This document shows positions 54,921-64,000 of a stretch of 64,000 nucleotides of DNA, piece by piece. The stretch is from positions 1 through 64,000 of the forward strand of contig NZ_SMTF01000008.1 of NCBI RefSeq assembly GCF_004357985.1, written 5' to 3'. The position numbers and the translations under genes were made by a program. The notes under the pieces are model-generated. The model was not told the origin of the DNA, ran no database searches, and saw only the letters and a program-made list of their open reading frames with translations. The DNA is from Luteimonas aestuarii (GTDB lineage: Bacteria; Pseudomonadota; Gammaproteobacteria; Xanthomonadales; Xanthomonadaceae). Each line of letters starts with the position of its first letter. The stretch's first letter is position 1.

Positions 54921-56482
54921 CCAATATCCATACCGACAAGATCCTGATCCTCGATTTCGGCGCGCAATACACGCAGCTGATTGCCCGCCGCATCCGCGAG
55001 ATCGGGGTGTACTGCGAGATCTGGGCCTGGGACCACGACCCGGCCGAGATCGCCGCCTTCGGTGCCAAGGGGATCATCTTCTCCGGCGGGCCGGAATCGA
55101 CCACGCTGCCCGGCGCCCCCAGGGCACCGCAGCAGGCGTTCGACAGCGACCTGCCGATCCTCGGCATCTGCTACGGCATGCAGACCCTGGCCGCGCAGCT
55201 GGGCGGCGCCACCGAGGCCGCCGACCAGCGCGAGTTCGGCCATGCCGAGGTCGATGTGGTGCATGCCGATGCCCTGTTCTCCGGCCTCACCGACCACCCC
55301 GGCGAGTCGCGACTCAATGTGTGGATGAGCCACGGCGACCATGTGTCCGAGGTGCCGCCGGGCTTCACCGTCACCGCGACCACGGACCGCATCCCGGTTG
55401 CGGCGATGGCCAACGAAGACAAGCACTGGTACGGCGTGCAGTTCCATCCCGAAGTCACGCATACGTTGCAGGGGCAGACGCTGCTGCGTCGCTTCGTGGT
55501 GGATGTGTGCGGCTGCCAGACGCTGTGGACCGCAGCCAACATCATCGACGACCAGATCGCGCGCGTAAGACAGCAGGTCGGTTCGGACGAGGTGATCCTG
55601 GGCCTGTCGGGTGGGGTGGATTCTTCGGTCGTCGCCGCGCTGCTGCACAAGGCCATCGGCGAACAGCTGACCTGCGTGTTCGTCGATACCGGCCTGCTGC
55701 GCTGGCAGGAAGGCGACCAGGTCATGGCGATGTTCGCCGAGCACATGGGCGTCAAGGTCGTCCGCGTCGATGCCGCCGATCGCTATTTCGAGGCGCTGGA
55801 AGGCGTGGCCGACCCCGAGGCCAAGCGCAAGATCATCGGCAACCTGTTCGTCGAGATCTTCGAGGAAGAGTCGAGCCGGCTGGCGAATGCGCGCTGGCTG
55901 GCGCAGGGCACCATCTACCCGGACGTGATCGAGTCGGCCGGGAGCAAGACCGGCAAGGCGCATGTCATCAAGAGCCACCACAACGTCGGTGGCCTGCCCG
56001 AGCACATGAAGTTGGGCCTGGTGGAGCCGCTGCGCGAACTGTTCAAGGACGAAGTGCGACGGCTGGGCGTGGAACTCGGCCTGCCGCGGACGATGGTCTA
56101 CCGCCATCCGTTCCCCGGCCCGGGGCTGGGCGTGCGCATCCTCGGCGAAGTGAAGCGGGAGTACGCCGAGCTGCTGGCGCGGGCCGATGCCATCTTCATC
56201 GAGGAGTTGCGCAAGGCCGACCTGTACGACAAGACCAGCCAGGCTTTTGCCGTGTTCCTGCCGGTGAAGTCGGTGGGCGTGGTGGGCGATGCCCGGGCCT
56301 ACGAATGGGTCATCGCATTGCGCGCGGTGGAGACCATCGACTTCATGACCGCGCACTGGGCGCACCTTCCGTATGACTTCCTCGGGACGGTGAGCAACCG
56401 CATCATCAACGAACTGCGCGGCATCTCCCGCGTGGTCTACGACATCAGCGGCAAGCCGCCGGCGACCATCGAGTGGGAATAG
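54917..56482 (+). CDS. guaA: GMP synthase (glutamine-hydrolysing)
   Basis: This 521-residue enzyme converts XMP to GMP. The glutaminase half has Cys in LGICYGMQ, and His in [11 protein letters not shown]; the ATP-pyrophosphatase half has [14 protein letters not shown], and the C-terminal dimerisation domain ends [15 protein letters not shown] 54917 overlaps the small membrane gene; a longer frame from 54602 adds unlikely sequence. With guaB it completes the guanine branch. Confidence 0.97.
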   Translation: MTNIHTDKILILDFGAQYTQLIARRIREIGVYCEIWAWDHDPAEIAAFGAKGIIFSGGPESTTLPGAPRAPQQAFDSDLPILGICYGMQTLAAQLGGATEAADQREFGHAEVDVVHADALFSGLTDHPGESRLNVWMSHGDHVSEVPPGFTVTATTDRIPVAAMANEDKHWYGVQFHPEVTHTLQGQTLLRRFVVDVCGCQTLWTAANIIDDQIARVRQQVGSDEVILGLSGGVDSSVVAALLHKAIGEQLTCVFVDTGLLRWQEGDQVMAMFAEHMGVKVVRVDAADRYFEALEGVADPEAKRKIIGNLFVEIFEEESSRLANARWLAQGTIYPDVIESAGSKTGKAHVIKSHHNVGGLPEHMKLGLVEPLRELFKDEVRRLGVELGLPRTMVYRHPFPGPGLGVRILGEVKREYAELLARADAIFIEELRKADLYDKTSQAFAVFLPVKSVGVVGDARAYEWVIALRAVETIDFMTAHWAHLPYDFLGTVSNRIINELRGISRVVYDISGKPPATIEWE

Positions 56483-56559
56483 GTGGGCCCGGCCATGGCG
56501 GGCCCCGGCACCTGCCGCATGGCAATCGAGCAGGGCGTGGCGTGAGCGATTCCGGATCG

Positions 56560-57033
56560 ATGGACACGAACGACGAACACTGGATGCGGCGTGCCTTCAT
56601 GCTGGCCGATCGTGCCGAGCAGGAGTTCGACGAGATTCCGGTGGGCGCGGTGCTGGTCTCGCCAGCGGGCGAGGTGCTCGGCGAAGGCTGGAACCGGAAC
56701 ATCGTCGACCACGACCCGTCGGCGCATGCCGAGATCATGGCGATGCGCGCCGCGGGCAAGGCGCTGGGCAACCACCGACTGGTCGACTGCACGCTGTACG
56801 TGACCCTCGAACCCTGCGCGATGTGCGCGATGGCGATGGTGCATGCCCGGATCGCGCGACTGGTCTTTGGTGCCACCGACCCCAAGACCGGCGCCTGCGG
56901 CAGCGTCTTCGACCTGGTGGCGGACCCGCGCCACAACCATCGCATCGAGGTGCGCGGCGGGGTGCTGGGCGACGAGGCCAGCCGCAGGTTGAGCAACTAT
57001 TTCCGCGCCAAGCGCGGCAAGCCCCCGCGGTAG
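56560..57033 (+). CDS. tadA: tRNA-specific adenosine deaminase
   Basis: This 157-residue zinc deaminase makes inosine at tRNA position 34. The motifs HAEIMAM and EPCAMCAMA (PCxxC) are intact and DEIPVGAVLV precedes them. ATG 56560 (MDTNDEHWMRRAF) fits the family; GTG 56542 is an alternative with AGGG upstream. It lies 77 bases after guaA; a GGGCCCG hairpin without T-tract is in the gap. Confidence 0.93.
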   Translation: MDTNDEHWMRRAFMLADRAEQEFDEIPVGAVLVSPAGEVLGEGWNRNIVDHDPSAHAEIMAMRAAGKALGNHRLVDCTLYVTLEPCAMCAMAMVHARIARLVFGATDPKTGACGSVFDLVADPRHNHRIEVRGGVLGDEASRRLSNYFRAKRGKPPR

Positions 57034-57037
57034 CCGA

Positions 57038-57517
57038 TCAGAGCAATGGGCTGCGCCGGTTGGCGTTCCGGTGGGCGTCGTCCATCTCGTCGTTGACCGC
57101 GCGCACGGCCATCGAAGCCTCGCTGGCCAGCAACAGGCTTGAGCCGAACATCGACAGCACGCCAAGCACCGCCATGATGGTCGGCCAAGGCCCGAAGACA
57201 TGGTCGAAGTACGAGTCCAGTGCGACCAGCAGGCTGGTGGCGACGAAGCAGGCGATGGCCACGTACAGCATCTGGCTGGCACGCAGGATGATCATGCTGC
57301 GGCGGCGCTGGACCTTGATGCGGCGTTCCAGCAGCGTGCGGGCTTCCGCGTCTTCGCTGGACGCGAGGTCCTTGAGGAGTTGCCTTGCACGATCGATGAT
57401 GCGCGCCAGTCGCGCGTTGGCGGACGCGAGCAGTGCCGCCGTGGCAGTCAGGAAGAAGGCGGGCGCCAGCATCGCGGTGAGGATGGCGTAGTGGCTCAGG
57501 GCGGCGTTCTGCAACAT
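57038..57517 (-). CDS. DUF2721 membrane protein
   Basis: This 159-residue protein has three to four membrane helices and the DUF2721 pattern [30 protein letters not shown], followed by a charged helix and [21 protein letters not shown]. The function is unknown; the family is common in bacteria and shows no catalytic motif. ATG 57517 is the family-like start. It converges with tadA (4 bases apart) and diverges from orn. Confidence 0.85.
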   Translation of the reverse strand: MLQNAALSHYAILTAMLAPAFFLTATAALLASANARLARIIDRARQLLKDLASSEDAEARTLLERRIKVQRRRSMIILRASQMLYVAIACFVATSLLVALDSYFDHVFGPWPTIMAVLGVLSMFGSSLLLASEASMAVRAVNDEMDDAHRNANRRSPLL

Positions 57518-57578
57518 GTGTCCGGCTCGGCACGGGGGCTGCGTTATCATGCCGTGTCGCCACCCGGACCGCGAGCGA

Positions 57579-58148
57579 ATGGCTGAGCAGAAACCTGTCG
57601 AGGGCACCGGTCGCCTGATCTGGATCGATCTCGAGATGACAGGCCTCGACACGGACCGCGATTCGATCCTCGAGATCGCCACCGTCGTCACCGATTCCGA
57701 ACTCAACGTCCTGGCGGAAGGGCCGGAGTTCGCGATCGCGCATCCGCTCGACGCCTTGGAGGCCATGGACGAGTGGAACCGGAACCAGCACGGCAAGTCG
57801 GGTCTATGGCGCCGGGTGCTGGAGGAGGGCGTGCCGATGGCGGAGGCCGAGGCGAAGACGCTGGCATTCCTGCGCGAATGGGTGGGTGCCAACCAGTCGC
57901 CGATGTGCGGCAATTCCATCTGCCAGGATCGCCGCTTCCTGCATCGACAGATGCCCACGCTGGAAAAATACTTCCATTACCGCAATCTCGACGTGAGCAC
58001 CCTGAAGGAACTTGCGCGGCGCTGGGCCCCACAGGTGCTGGCCGGGGTGCGCAAGGCATCCGCGCATACGGCGCTCAGCGATGTGCGTGATTCCATCGAC
58101 GAACTGCGCCACTACCGGCATCATCTCGCCGCGCTTGCATCGGGCTGA
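57579..58148 (+). CDS. orn: Oligoribonuclease
   Basis: This 189-residue 3'-5' exoribonuclease degrades 2-5-mer RNA and the diribonucleotide products of cyclic-di-GMP breakdown. The DEDDh motifs are visible: [26 protein letters not shown], and [14 protein letters not shown] 57579 gives MAEQKPVEG before the core. A -10-like TATCAT is at about 57545-57550. Confidence 0.95.
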   Translation: MAEQKPVEGTGRLIWIDLEMTGLDTDRDSILEIATVVTDSELNVLAEGPEFAIAHPLDALEAMDEWNRNQHGKSGLWRRVLEEGVPMAEAEAKTLAFLREWVGANQSPMCGNSICQDRRFLHRQMPTLEKYFHYRNLDVSTLKELARRWAPQVLAGVRKASAHTALSDVRDSIDELRHYRHHLAALASG

Positions 58149-58168
58149 CACGCCCGCGCATCGGGTCG

Positions 58169-59035
58169 TCAAGCGGTAGGAATGGGCTCGCTGGCGGGCT
58201 TCGGCGGGGGCGCGCTGACCTCATGGCGGTACACGTGCACGTCGCGCTGCGGGTAGGGGATGCCGATCCCGGCTTCGTCGAACGCAAGCTTGATGCGCTC
58301 GGTCAGCGCGCACTTGGTGGCGAAGAAGTCGGCGTTTGCGACATGGCAGCGGATGCCCAGGTCCACGCTGCTGTCGCCCAGCGCGTACACCAGCACGTCG
58401 GCGGCAGGGTCCGGCAGGATGCGCTCGTCGGCCACCATGATCTCCATGACGATCTCTCTCGCCTGCTTGATGCTGGCGTCATAGCTGATGCCGATGACCA
58501 GTTCCACGCGGCGCTTGGTGTCCGGCGTGAGGTTGATGATCGAATCGCGGGTGACCAGGCTGTTGGGCAGCACGATGGTCTGGTTGTCGGCGCCACGCAG
58601 CTGGGTCTGGAAGATGCTGATGTCCTCGACGCGCCCGGTGGTGCCGTGGACGGTGACGATGTCGCCGACGCGGAACGGTTTCAGCGAGACCAGCATCACG
58701 CCGGATGCGACGTTCGACAGCGAATCCTTCAAGGCCAGGCCGATCGCGAGGCCTGCCGCGCCCAGCACGGCGATCATCGAAGTCGGCGCTACGCCGAACA
58801 CCACCTGCAGTACGGTCAATGCCAGGACGACCAGCAGCGCCACGTACACCACCTTGCGCAGGAAGCCGACTGCCGTCGGCTCCATGTGCCCGCGGGTCAT
58901 CCCGCGTTCGGCCACGCCCGAGAGCCAGCGCGCGATCTTGATGCCGATCAGCAGCACCACCAGGGCAAAGACGATCCGCAGGCCCCAGTGCATCGCCAAT
59001 GCAGTCCACGCGCCATCGCGCAACAGCTGCGCCAT
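58169..59035 (-). CDS. MscS-type small mechanosensitive ion channel
   Basis: This ~288-residue channel has three membrane helices and the MscS TM3 sequence VLGAAGLAIGLALKDSLSNVASGVMLV followed by the beta domain (PFRVGDIVTVHGTTGRVEDI, LPNSLV). It opens under osmotic down-shock. Start: ATG 59035 is used; TTG 59044 has the better ribosome binding site (GGAG, 7-8 bases). It lies convergent to orn (20 bases) and downstream of ppsA on the same strand. Confidence 0.92.
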   Translation of the reverse strand: MAQLLRDGAWTALAMHWGLRIVFALVVLLIGIKIARWLSGVAERGMTRGHMEPTAVGFLRKVVYVALLVVLALTVLQVVFGVAPTSMIAVLGAAGLAIGLALKDSLSNVASGVMLVSLKPFRVGDIVTVHGTTGRVEDISIFQTQLRGADNQTIVLPNSLVTRDSIINLTPDTKRRVELVIGISYDASIKQAREIVMEIMVADERILPDPAADVLVYALGDSSVDLGIRCHVANADFFATKCALTERIKLAFDEAGIGIPYPQRDVHVYRHEVSAPPPKPASEPIPTA

Positions 59036-59142
59036 CGATTCCAAGTGCAGGCTCCGTTGTCCGGGACATCCGCAACGGGCGAACGCCCGTCCATGTCCGA
59101 TGGCCGCAGCCTAGCGGCTGCGGCGTGATCGTGACGTGGGCG

Positions 59143-61533
59143 TCAGTGCCCCGACCTGGCCTTCGCCAGTTTCAGCCAGGTATCGACCACGGTATCGGGA
59201 TTGAGCGACACGGACTCGATGCCTTCTTCCATCAGCCACTGCGCAAGATCCGGATGGTCGCTGGGCCCCTGGCCGCAAATGCCGACGTACTTGCCCTTGG
59301 CGCGCGCGGTCTGGATGGCCATCGACAGCAGCTTCTTCACCGCTGGATCGCGCTCGTCGAACAGGTGGGCGACGATGGACGAGTCGCGGTCCAGGCCCAG
59401 CGTCAGCTGCGTCAGGTCGTTCGAGCCGATCGAGAAGCCGTCGAAGATCTCCAGGAACTCCTCGGCCAGCAGCGCGTTCGACGGCACTTCGCACATCATG
59501 ATGATCTTCAGCCCGTTCTCGCCCTGGCGCAGCCCGTTTTTCGCCAAGACCTCGACCACCTTCCGACCCTCGTCGAGGGTGCGGACGAACGGAATCATCA
59601 CCCACAGGTTCTCGAGACCCATCTCGTTGCGCACGCGCAGCACGGCCTTGCATTCCAACGCGAACGCGTCAGCGAACGAAGCGTCGACGTAGCGGCTGGC
59701 GCCGCGGAAGCCGATCATGGGGTTCTCTTCGTGCGGCTCGAAGTTCGGGCCACCGATCAGGTTGGCGTATTCGTTCGACTTGAAGTCCGACAGCCGTACG
59801 ATCACCGGGTTCGGTGCTACCGAGGCGGTGAGTGTGGCGATGCCTTCCTTCAGCCGCTCGATGTAGAACTCCACCGGGGAGGCGTAACCGACGATCTTGT
59901 CGTCGATCTGCTTGCGGGTAGCGGCATCCTGGCGGTCGTACTGCAGCAGTGCATTCGGATGCACGCCGATGTGCGCGGCGATGATCATCTCCAGTCGCGC
60001 CAGGCCGATGCCGGCGTTGGGCAACTGGCCGAAGTCGAACGCGCGTTCCGGGTTGGCGACGTTCATCATGATCTTCAGCGGCGCTTCCGGCATCGACGAC
60101 AGGTCGGTGGTGATGCGCTCGAAGGGCAGGGTGCCGTCGTAGATGAAGCCGGTGTCGCCCTCGGCGCAGCTGACCGTCACCGGCTTGCCGTCCTCGATCT
60201 GGTCGAGTGCATTGCCGGTGCCGACCACCGCGGGCACGCCCAGCTCGCGCGCGATGATCGCGGCGTGGCAGGTGCGACCGCCGCGGTTGGTGACAATCGC
60301 CGCCGAGCGCTTCATCACCGGCTCCCAGTCGGGGTCGGTCATGTCGGCGACCAGTACGTCGCCGGGCTGCACACGGGCCATGTCGTCCAGCGAGCGCACC
60401 ACGCGGGCCACGCCGCTGCCGATCTTCTGGCCGATGGCGCGACCCTCGGCCACCACCGTCCCGCGCTGCTCCAGCACGAAGCGTTCGATCTGGGTGGCCT
60501 TGGCGCGCGACTTCACCGTTTCAGGGCGCGCCTGCACGATGAACAGCTTGCCGCTCACGCCGTCCTTCGCCCATTCGATGTCCATCGGGCGGCCGTAGTG
60601 CTGTTCGATCACCAACGCCTGCTTCGAGAGTTCATGCACGTCTTCGTCGGTGATCGAGAAGGTGTTGCGCAGTTCAGCGGGCGTGTCTTCGGTGCGCACG
60701 CGTTCGCCGGGCTGGTCGGAATAGACCATCCGCAACTGCTTGGCGCCGATGGAACGGCGCAGGATCGCCGGTTTGCCCTGCCGCAGCGTGGGCTTGTAGA
60801 CGTAGAACTCGTCCGGGTTCACCGCGCCCTGCACGACCATTTCGCCCAGGCCTAAACTCGACGTCACGAACACCACGTCGCGGAAGCCGGATTCGGTGTC
60901 CAGCGTGAACAGCACGCCCGAGGCGCCGACGTCCGAGCGCACCATCAGCTGCACGCCGGCCGACAGGAACACGTCCTCGTGCTTGAAGCCGTGGTGCACG
61001 CGATAGGCGATGGCGCGGTCGTTGTAGAGGCTGGCGAAGACCTCCTTGACCTTGTGCACCACATCGTCGGCACCGGTCACGTTGAGGAAGGTTTCCTGCT
61101 GTCCGGCGAAGCTGGCGTCGGGCAGGTCTTCCGCGGTGGCCGACGAGCGCACCGCCACCGCGACGTCGCCGCCGCCGTTCTCGCGGCACAGCGTTGCATA
61201 CGCGCTGCGGACATCTGCGTCCAGTCCGGGCTGCAGCGGCGCATCGATCACCCAGCCCCGGATCTCGCCACCGGCCGCCGTCAGCGCAGGCACGTCTTCG
61301 ACATCGAGCGTGGACAGGCGGTCGTAGATGCGCTGGTGCAGGTCGTTGTGGGCGATGAACGCCTTGAACGCGTCCGCCGTGGTGGCGAAGCCACCGGGGA
61401 CCGAGACGCCCAGCCGGGCGAGGTTGCCGATCATCTCGCCAAGCGAGGAGTTCTTGCCGCCGACGCTGGCAAGGTCGGACAGGCGCAGGTCTTGCAGCCA
61501 GAGGATGTTGGCGGACGGGTCAGGGTTGCTCAA
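59143..61533 (-). CDS. ppsA: Phosphoenolpyruvate synthase
   Basis: This 796-residue enzyme makes PEP from pyruvate and ATP. It has the N-terminal ATP-binding part ([23 protein letters not shown]), the phosphohistidine domain [21 protein letters not shown], and the C-terminal PEP/pyruvate barrel with [15 protein letters not shown] and Cys in [13 protein letters not shown]. It starts with TTG 61533, supported by GGAG 7 bases upstream. Its regulator ppsR is divergent, 125 bases away. Confidence 0.96.
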   Translation of the reverse strand: MSNPDPSANILWLQDLRLSDLASVGGKNSSLGEMIGNLARLGVSVPGGFATTADAFKAFIAHNDLHQRIYDRLSTLDVEDVPALTAAGGEIRGWVIDAPLQPGLDADVRSAYATLCRENGGGDVAVAVRSSATAEDLPDASFAGQQETFLNVTGADDVVHKVKEVFASLYNDRAIAYRVHHGFKHEDVFLSAGVQLMVRSDVGASGVLFTLDTESGFRDVVFVTSSLGLGEMVVQGAVNPDEFYVYKPTLRQGKPAILRRSIGAKQLRMVYSDQPGERVRTEDTPAELRNTFSITDEDVHELSKQALVIEQHYGRPMDIEWAKDGVSGKLFIVQARPETVKSRAKATQIERFVLEQRGTVVAEGRAIGQKIGSGVARVVRSLDDMARVQPGDVLVADMTDPDWEPVMKRSAAIVTNRGGRTCHAAIIARELGVPAVVGTGNALDQIEDGKPVTVSCAEGDTGFIYDGTLPFERITTDLSSMPEAPLKIMMNVANPERAFDFGQLPNAGIGLARLEMIIAAHIGVHPNALLQYDRQDAATRKQIDDKIVGYASPVEFYIERLKEGIATLTASVAPNPVIVRLSDFKSNEYANLIGGPNFEPHEENPMIGFRGASRYVDASFADAFALECKAVLRVRNEMGLENLWVMIPFVRTLDEGRKVVEVLAKNGLRQGENGLKIIMMCEVPSNALLAEEFLEIFDGFSIGSNDLTQLTLGLDRDSSIVAHLFDERDPAVKKLLSMAIQTARAKGKYVGICGQGPSDHPDLAQWLMEEGIESVSLNPDTVVDTWLKLAKARSGH

Positions 61534-61658
61534 AACGGCGCTCCGGAGGGGTCGAACACGCGAAAAGTCGGGCAGTCGCCGACCTGAAACGTTATTTTAG
61601 CCCGGACCGGGGCCACGGCACCCTGGAACTACGAGAGATCCGACATGGAGCCACTGCG

Positions 61659-62480
61659 TTGAGCGCATCCCGTCCCGTGTTCTACGTGTCAGATGGCACC
61701 GGTATCACGGCCGAAACCATTGGTCACAGCCTGCTGACCCAGTTCTCGGGAACCGATTTCACCACCCACCGCATTGCGTTCGTCGATTCCACCGAGCGTG
61801 CAGGCGAGGCGGCCGAGCGGATCCGGGCGGCGGGGGAGGCACATGGCGTGCGCCCGATCGTGGTCAATTCCTGCGTCGACCCGGAGCTGAGCCGGCTGAT
61901 CGCAGGAAGCGGGGCGCTGATGCTCGATGTGTTCGAGCCATTCATCGCGCCGCTGGAACAGGAGCTCGGCCAGTCGCGACTGGCGCGCGTGGGGCAGGCC
62001 CACGGCATGGTCGATTTCGACAGCTACCACCGCCGCATCGATGCCATCAATTTCGCGTTGACCCACGATGACGGCATGTCGATCAACTACGACGACGCGG
62101 ACCTGATCCTGGTGGCGGTATCGCGCGCCGGCAAGACGCCGACCTGCGTGTACCTCGCGCTCCACCACGGCGTGAGTGCGGCAAACTATCCGTTGACCGA
62201 GGAAGACCTCGAGCACGACCGTCTGCCGCCCCGTCTGCGCGCGCACCGCGGCAAGCTGTTCGGACTGACCATCGACCCGGTGCGCTTGCAGCAGATCCGC
62301 CAGGAGCGCCGGCCCAACTCAGGCTACGCGAAGCTGGAAACCTGCAAGCGCGAGGTGGCGGCTGCGGAAGCCATGTTCCGCGCCGAGCGCATCCCGGTGC
62401 TAAGTACCACGCATACCTCGATCGAGGAAATCGCAAGCAAGGTGATGAGCACCCTGGGCATCCAGCGCGGCATGTTCTGA
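61659..62480 (+). CDS. ppsR: PEP synthase regulatory protein (bifunctional kinase/pyrophosphorylase)
   Basis: This 273-residue DUF299 protein phosphorylates and dephosphorylates PpsA on the threonine near the catalytic histidine. It has the P-loop [14 protein letters not shown] and the N-terminal [22 protein letters not shown]. It starts with TTG 61659, with GGAG 8 bases upstream. It is divergent from ppsA, its target, an arrangement seen across gammaproteobacteria. Confidence 0.94.
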   Translation: MSASRPVFYVSDGTGITAETIGHSLLTQFSGTDFTTHRIAFVDSTERAGEAAERIRAAGEAHGVRPIVVNSCVDPELSRLIAGSGALMLDVFEPFIAPLEQELGQSRLARVGQAHGMVDFDSYHRRIDAINFALTHDDGMSINYDDADLILVAVSRAGKTPTCVYLALHHGVSAANYPLTEEDLEHDRLPPRLRAHRGKLFGLTIDPVRLQQIRQERRPNSGYAKLETCKREVAAAEAMFRAERIPVLSTTHTSIEEIASKVMSTLGIQRGMF

Positions 62481-62588
62481 GCCGGCGTACCCGCTGCATG
62501 AACGCAGCGTGCAGAACACCCACGTTATGCGCCGGGTGCGCGGTCGTCAATGCTGCCCGCACGCAGCGGCAGCGTGTAGGATCGAGCC

Positions 62589-63089
62589 ATGCAACCGGTG
62601 CTTTCCCGACACGTCCGCATTCCTGGCCTGACCCGCTTCGGTTGGCTGATGGGGCTGTACGCGGAGAACTTCCGGCACATCACGCGCCTGTTCGAACCCG
62701 CCGACCTGGCCGCGGGCACGTACGTGTCGCGGATCGGCGACGGGGTCGACGTGCGGCTCGACGTGATCGAACAGCATCCGTACACCACCGAACTGCGGCT
62801 GAGCTACGCCATGCTCGATCCGGTGACCGGCGAACCCGATCCCTCCGCGCACCTGCGCCTGTATCGCGACGCCCGCCAGGCGGAAGCCACCCACTGCTAC
62901 GTCGGGCGTCGCTGGCAGGATGTCATCGGCATGTACCCGCCGCCCGCGGAAGTGGTGGACCACCGGCTGCGCATGAATACCTTCCTCGGCAAGTGGTTGC
63001 AGTACCTTGCCGAGCGCGGCCACGGCGTGGCCACCCTGCATCCGGCGGCGGGGCAGGACATGCTGCCGGATGCGTTGCTGGAAGACTGA
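62589..63089 (+). CDS. DUF1249 family protein
   Basis: This 166-residue cytosolic protein has the DUF1249 pattern: LMGLYAENFRHITRLF near the N-terminus, then VDVRLDVIEQHPYTTELRLSY and MARLYRDA-like HLRLYRDARQAE, and KWLQYLAERGH at the end. The YqiB-like family has no agreed function. ATG 62589 has only weak upstream purines. It is followed by a convergent gene 16 bases on. Confidence 0.85.
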   Translation: MQPVLSRHVRIPGLTRFGWLMGLYAENFRHITRLFEPADLAAGTYVSRIGDGVDVRLDVIEQHPYTTELRLSYAMLDPVTGEPDPSAHLRLYRDARQAEATHCYVGRRWQDVIGMYPPPAEVVDHRLRMNTFLGKWLQYLAERGHGVATLHPAAGQDMLPDALLED

Positions 63090-63105
63090 AGACCTGGCGC
63101 GTCGA

Positions 63106-63753
63106 TCAGCGCTCCGGTACCGTCCACAGGTAGATCATGCGGTTGTCGACCTGGCGGGTCTGCTCCGGCTCCCACTCATCGGCCATGTCGAAGGAGTGGC
63201 TGACGATGCGCGTGCCGGGCTTGAGTTCCGCCAGGAGCTTGGGACGCAGCCTCACGTTGAGGCTCTGCAGCAGGTACAGCGTCACCACGCTGGCCTCGCT
63301 GATGTCGGACTGGAACAGATCGGCTTCGTGGAAGGTCACCAGGTCGGTCACGCCCGCGGTCTGGGCGTTCTCGTTGGCCTCGCGGATGCGCACCGGGTCG
63401 ATGTCGATGCCGACGGCGCGGATGCCGTGCTGGCGGGCGGCCGCGATCGGGATGCGACCATCGCCGGAACCCAGGTCATAGAGCACATCGTCGGGGCCAA
63501 CCTGCGCCAACTCCAGCATCGCGGCCACCACGTTGTCCGGCGTGGGCACGTAGATGACGTCGGGCGTGCGTGCACCGAAGGGCGAATCCGACTCCGGATG
63601 GAGGCGATCGGCCACTTCGTCGATCGGCGACACCTCGGTATCGGGCAGGGCGGCCGCGGTGTCGATGGGCGCGGCATCGGCCTGGCGGTCGGCACAGGCG
63701 GCAAGCATCGGCAGGCACAGCAGCAAGCCGGCGAACAGACGGGATGGACTCAT
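63106..63753 (-). CDS. Exported lipoprotein with a class I SAM-methyltransferase-like domain
   Basis: This 215-residue protein begins with a signal peptide and lipobox (LPMLAAC, Cys ~21), then a linker, and a Rossmann-type methyltransferase core: DVLYDLGSGDGRIPIAAA (SAM motif I), AVGIDIDPVRI (motif II acidic). S-adenosylmethionine is cytosolic, so an exported enzyme is odd; the fold may have another ligand or the signal may act as an anchor. ATG 63753 overlaps the permease stop by 4 bases, so they are co-transcribed. Confidence 0.8.
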   Translation of the reverse strand: MSPSRLFAGLLLCLPMLAACADRQADAAPIDTAAALPDTEVSPIDEVADRLHPESDSPFGARTPDVIYVPTPDNVVAAMLELAQVGPDDVLYDLGSGDGRIPIAAARQHGIRAVGIDIDPVRIREANENAQTAGVTDLVTFHEADLFQSDISEASVVTLYLLQSLNVRLRPKLLAELKPGTRIVSHSFDMADEWEPEQTRQVDNRMIYLWTVPER

Positions 63754-64000
63754 GGCGTGGGCTCCTTGTGTGGATGGGGTTGCGGGGCAATGAACAGCAG
63801 CAGCACGCCGCCCGCGGCCAACACGCCTACCCCGACCAGCGCACCGATGCCGGTGTAGGCGAGGCTGGAATACAGCAGATAGGCGCACGTGGCGCAGAAC
63901 AGCAGCGGCAGGAAGGGATACAGCGGCACCCGGAAGGGCCGGGGCAGGGCGGGGTCGCGCCGGCGCAGCACGATCAGCGAGGCACCCACCAGCAGGAAGA
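63750..64000 (-). CDS. Amino-acid permease (APC family), C-terminal part, cut by window edge
   Basis: The frame is open to the right edge. The visible ~83 residues hold two membrane helices after the loop VLRRRDPALPRPFRVPLYPFLP, which is the conserved pre-helix text of APC-superfamily amino-acid permeases. The N-terminal ten or so helices lie outside. It overlaps the lipoprotein methyltransferase gene start. Confidence 0.8.
   Translation of the reverse strand, partial: FLLVGASLIVLRRRDPALPRPFRVPLYPFLPLLFCATCAYLLYSSLAYTGIGALVGVGVLAAGGVLLLFIAPQPHPHKEPTP

Overview
The window looks like a chromosomal segment of a high-GC gammaproteobacterium of the Xanthomonadales (Lysobacteraceae; Lysobacter, Luteimonas or a relative). 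This is inferred from protein content, gene order and codon usage: rpsA-ihfB-lapB, rlmN-pilW-rodZ-like-yfgM-bamB-der, agmatine deiminase next to N-carbamoylputrescine amidase, and REP-like intergenic hairpins. It is gene-dense, with short gaps and many ATGA overlaps. I saw no rRNA, tRNA, CRISPR array, transposase or integrase.

Layout. 1-3.1 kb is an accessory island of lower GC. It holds a broken and an intact copy of a two-gene module (a lipoprotein followed by an HExxH metallopeptidase-like protein) plus a coiled-coil membrane protein. 3.1-4.0 kb has two monoheme cytochromes c. 4.3-12.8 kb has a periplasmic adaptor with two RND permeases and a CPBP protease. 12.8-19.3 kb, mostly on the minus strand, has a TraB-family protein, a TetR/hydrolase pair with twin operators, the agmatine-to-putrescine genes and rpmJ. 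19.4-22.4 kb has cmk, rpsA and ihfB. 22.5-27.8 kb is an envelope block: lapB, a WecA-like transferase, a WbpM-like dehydratase, galU and a frameshifted csaA. 27.9-32.4 kb has fatty-acid beta-oxidation genes with a PsrA-like TetR regulator. 32.6-39.2 kb has ndk, rlmN, pilW, a RodZ-like gene, yfgM, bamB and der. 39.2-42.2 kb has the molybdenum cofactor genes mobA, moeA and a rhodanese-ThiF moeB. 42.5-45.7 kb has a DUF2272 protein, a hydrolase, a DUF1244 protein and folD. 45.7-51.8 kb is an alternative cytochrome oxidase cluster with subunit II, a fused subunit I/III, membrane proteins, HemJ/CopD-like and CtaG-like genes. 51.9-64 kb has a PQQ-type sugar dehydrogenase, guaB and guaA split by a small membrane gene, tadA, orn, mscS, the divergent ppsA/ppsR pair, a DUF1249 protein, an exported methyltransferase-like lipoprotein and the end of an amino-acid permease.

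Most of the window is core metabolism and envelope biogenesis. The parts most likely to be new are four. The first is the duplicated lipoprotein/metallopeptidase module at the left edge, which has the layout of an immunity/effector pair. The second is the oxidase whose subunit I lacks the usual K-channel lysine and D-channel asparagines. The third is the pair of identical TetR operators, one of them inside a coding sequence. The fourth is the exported lipoprotein with a methyltransferase fold. Start codons were chosen by reading Shine-Dalgarno sequences and family length by eye; alternatives are stated where the choice is open.
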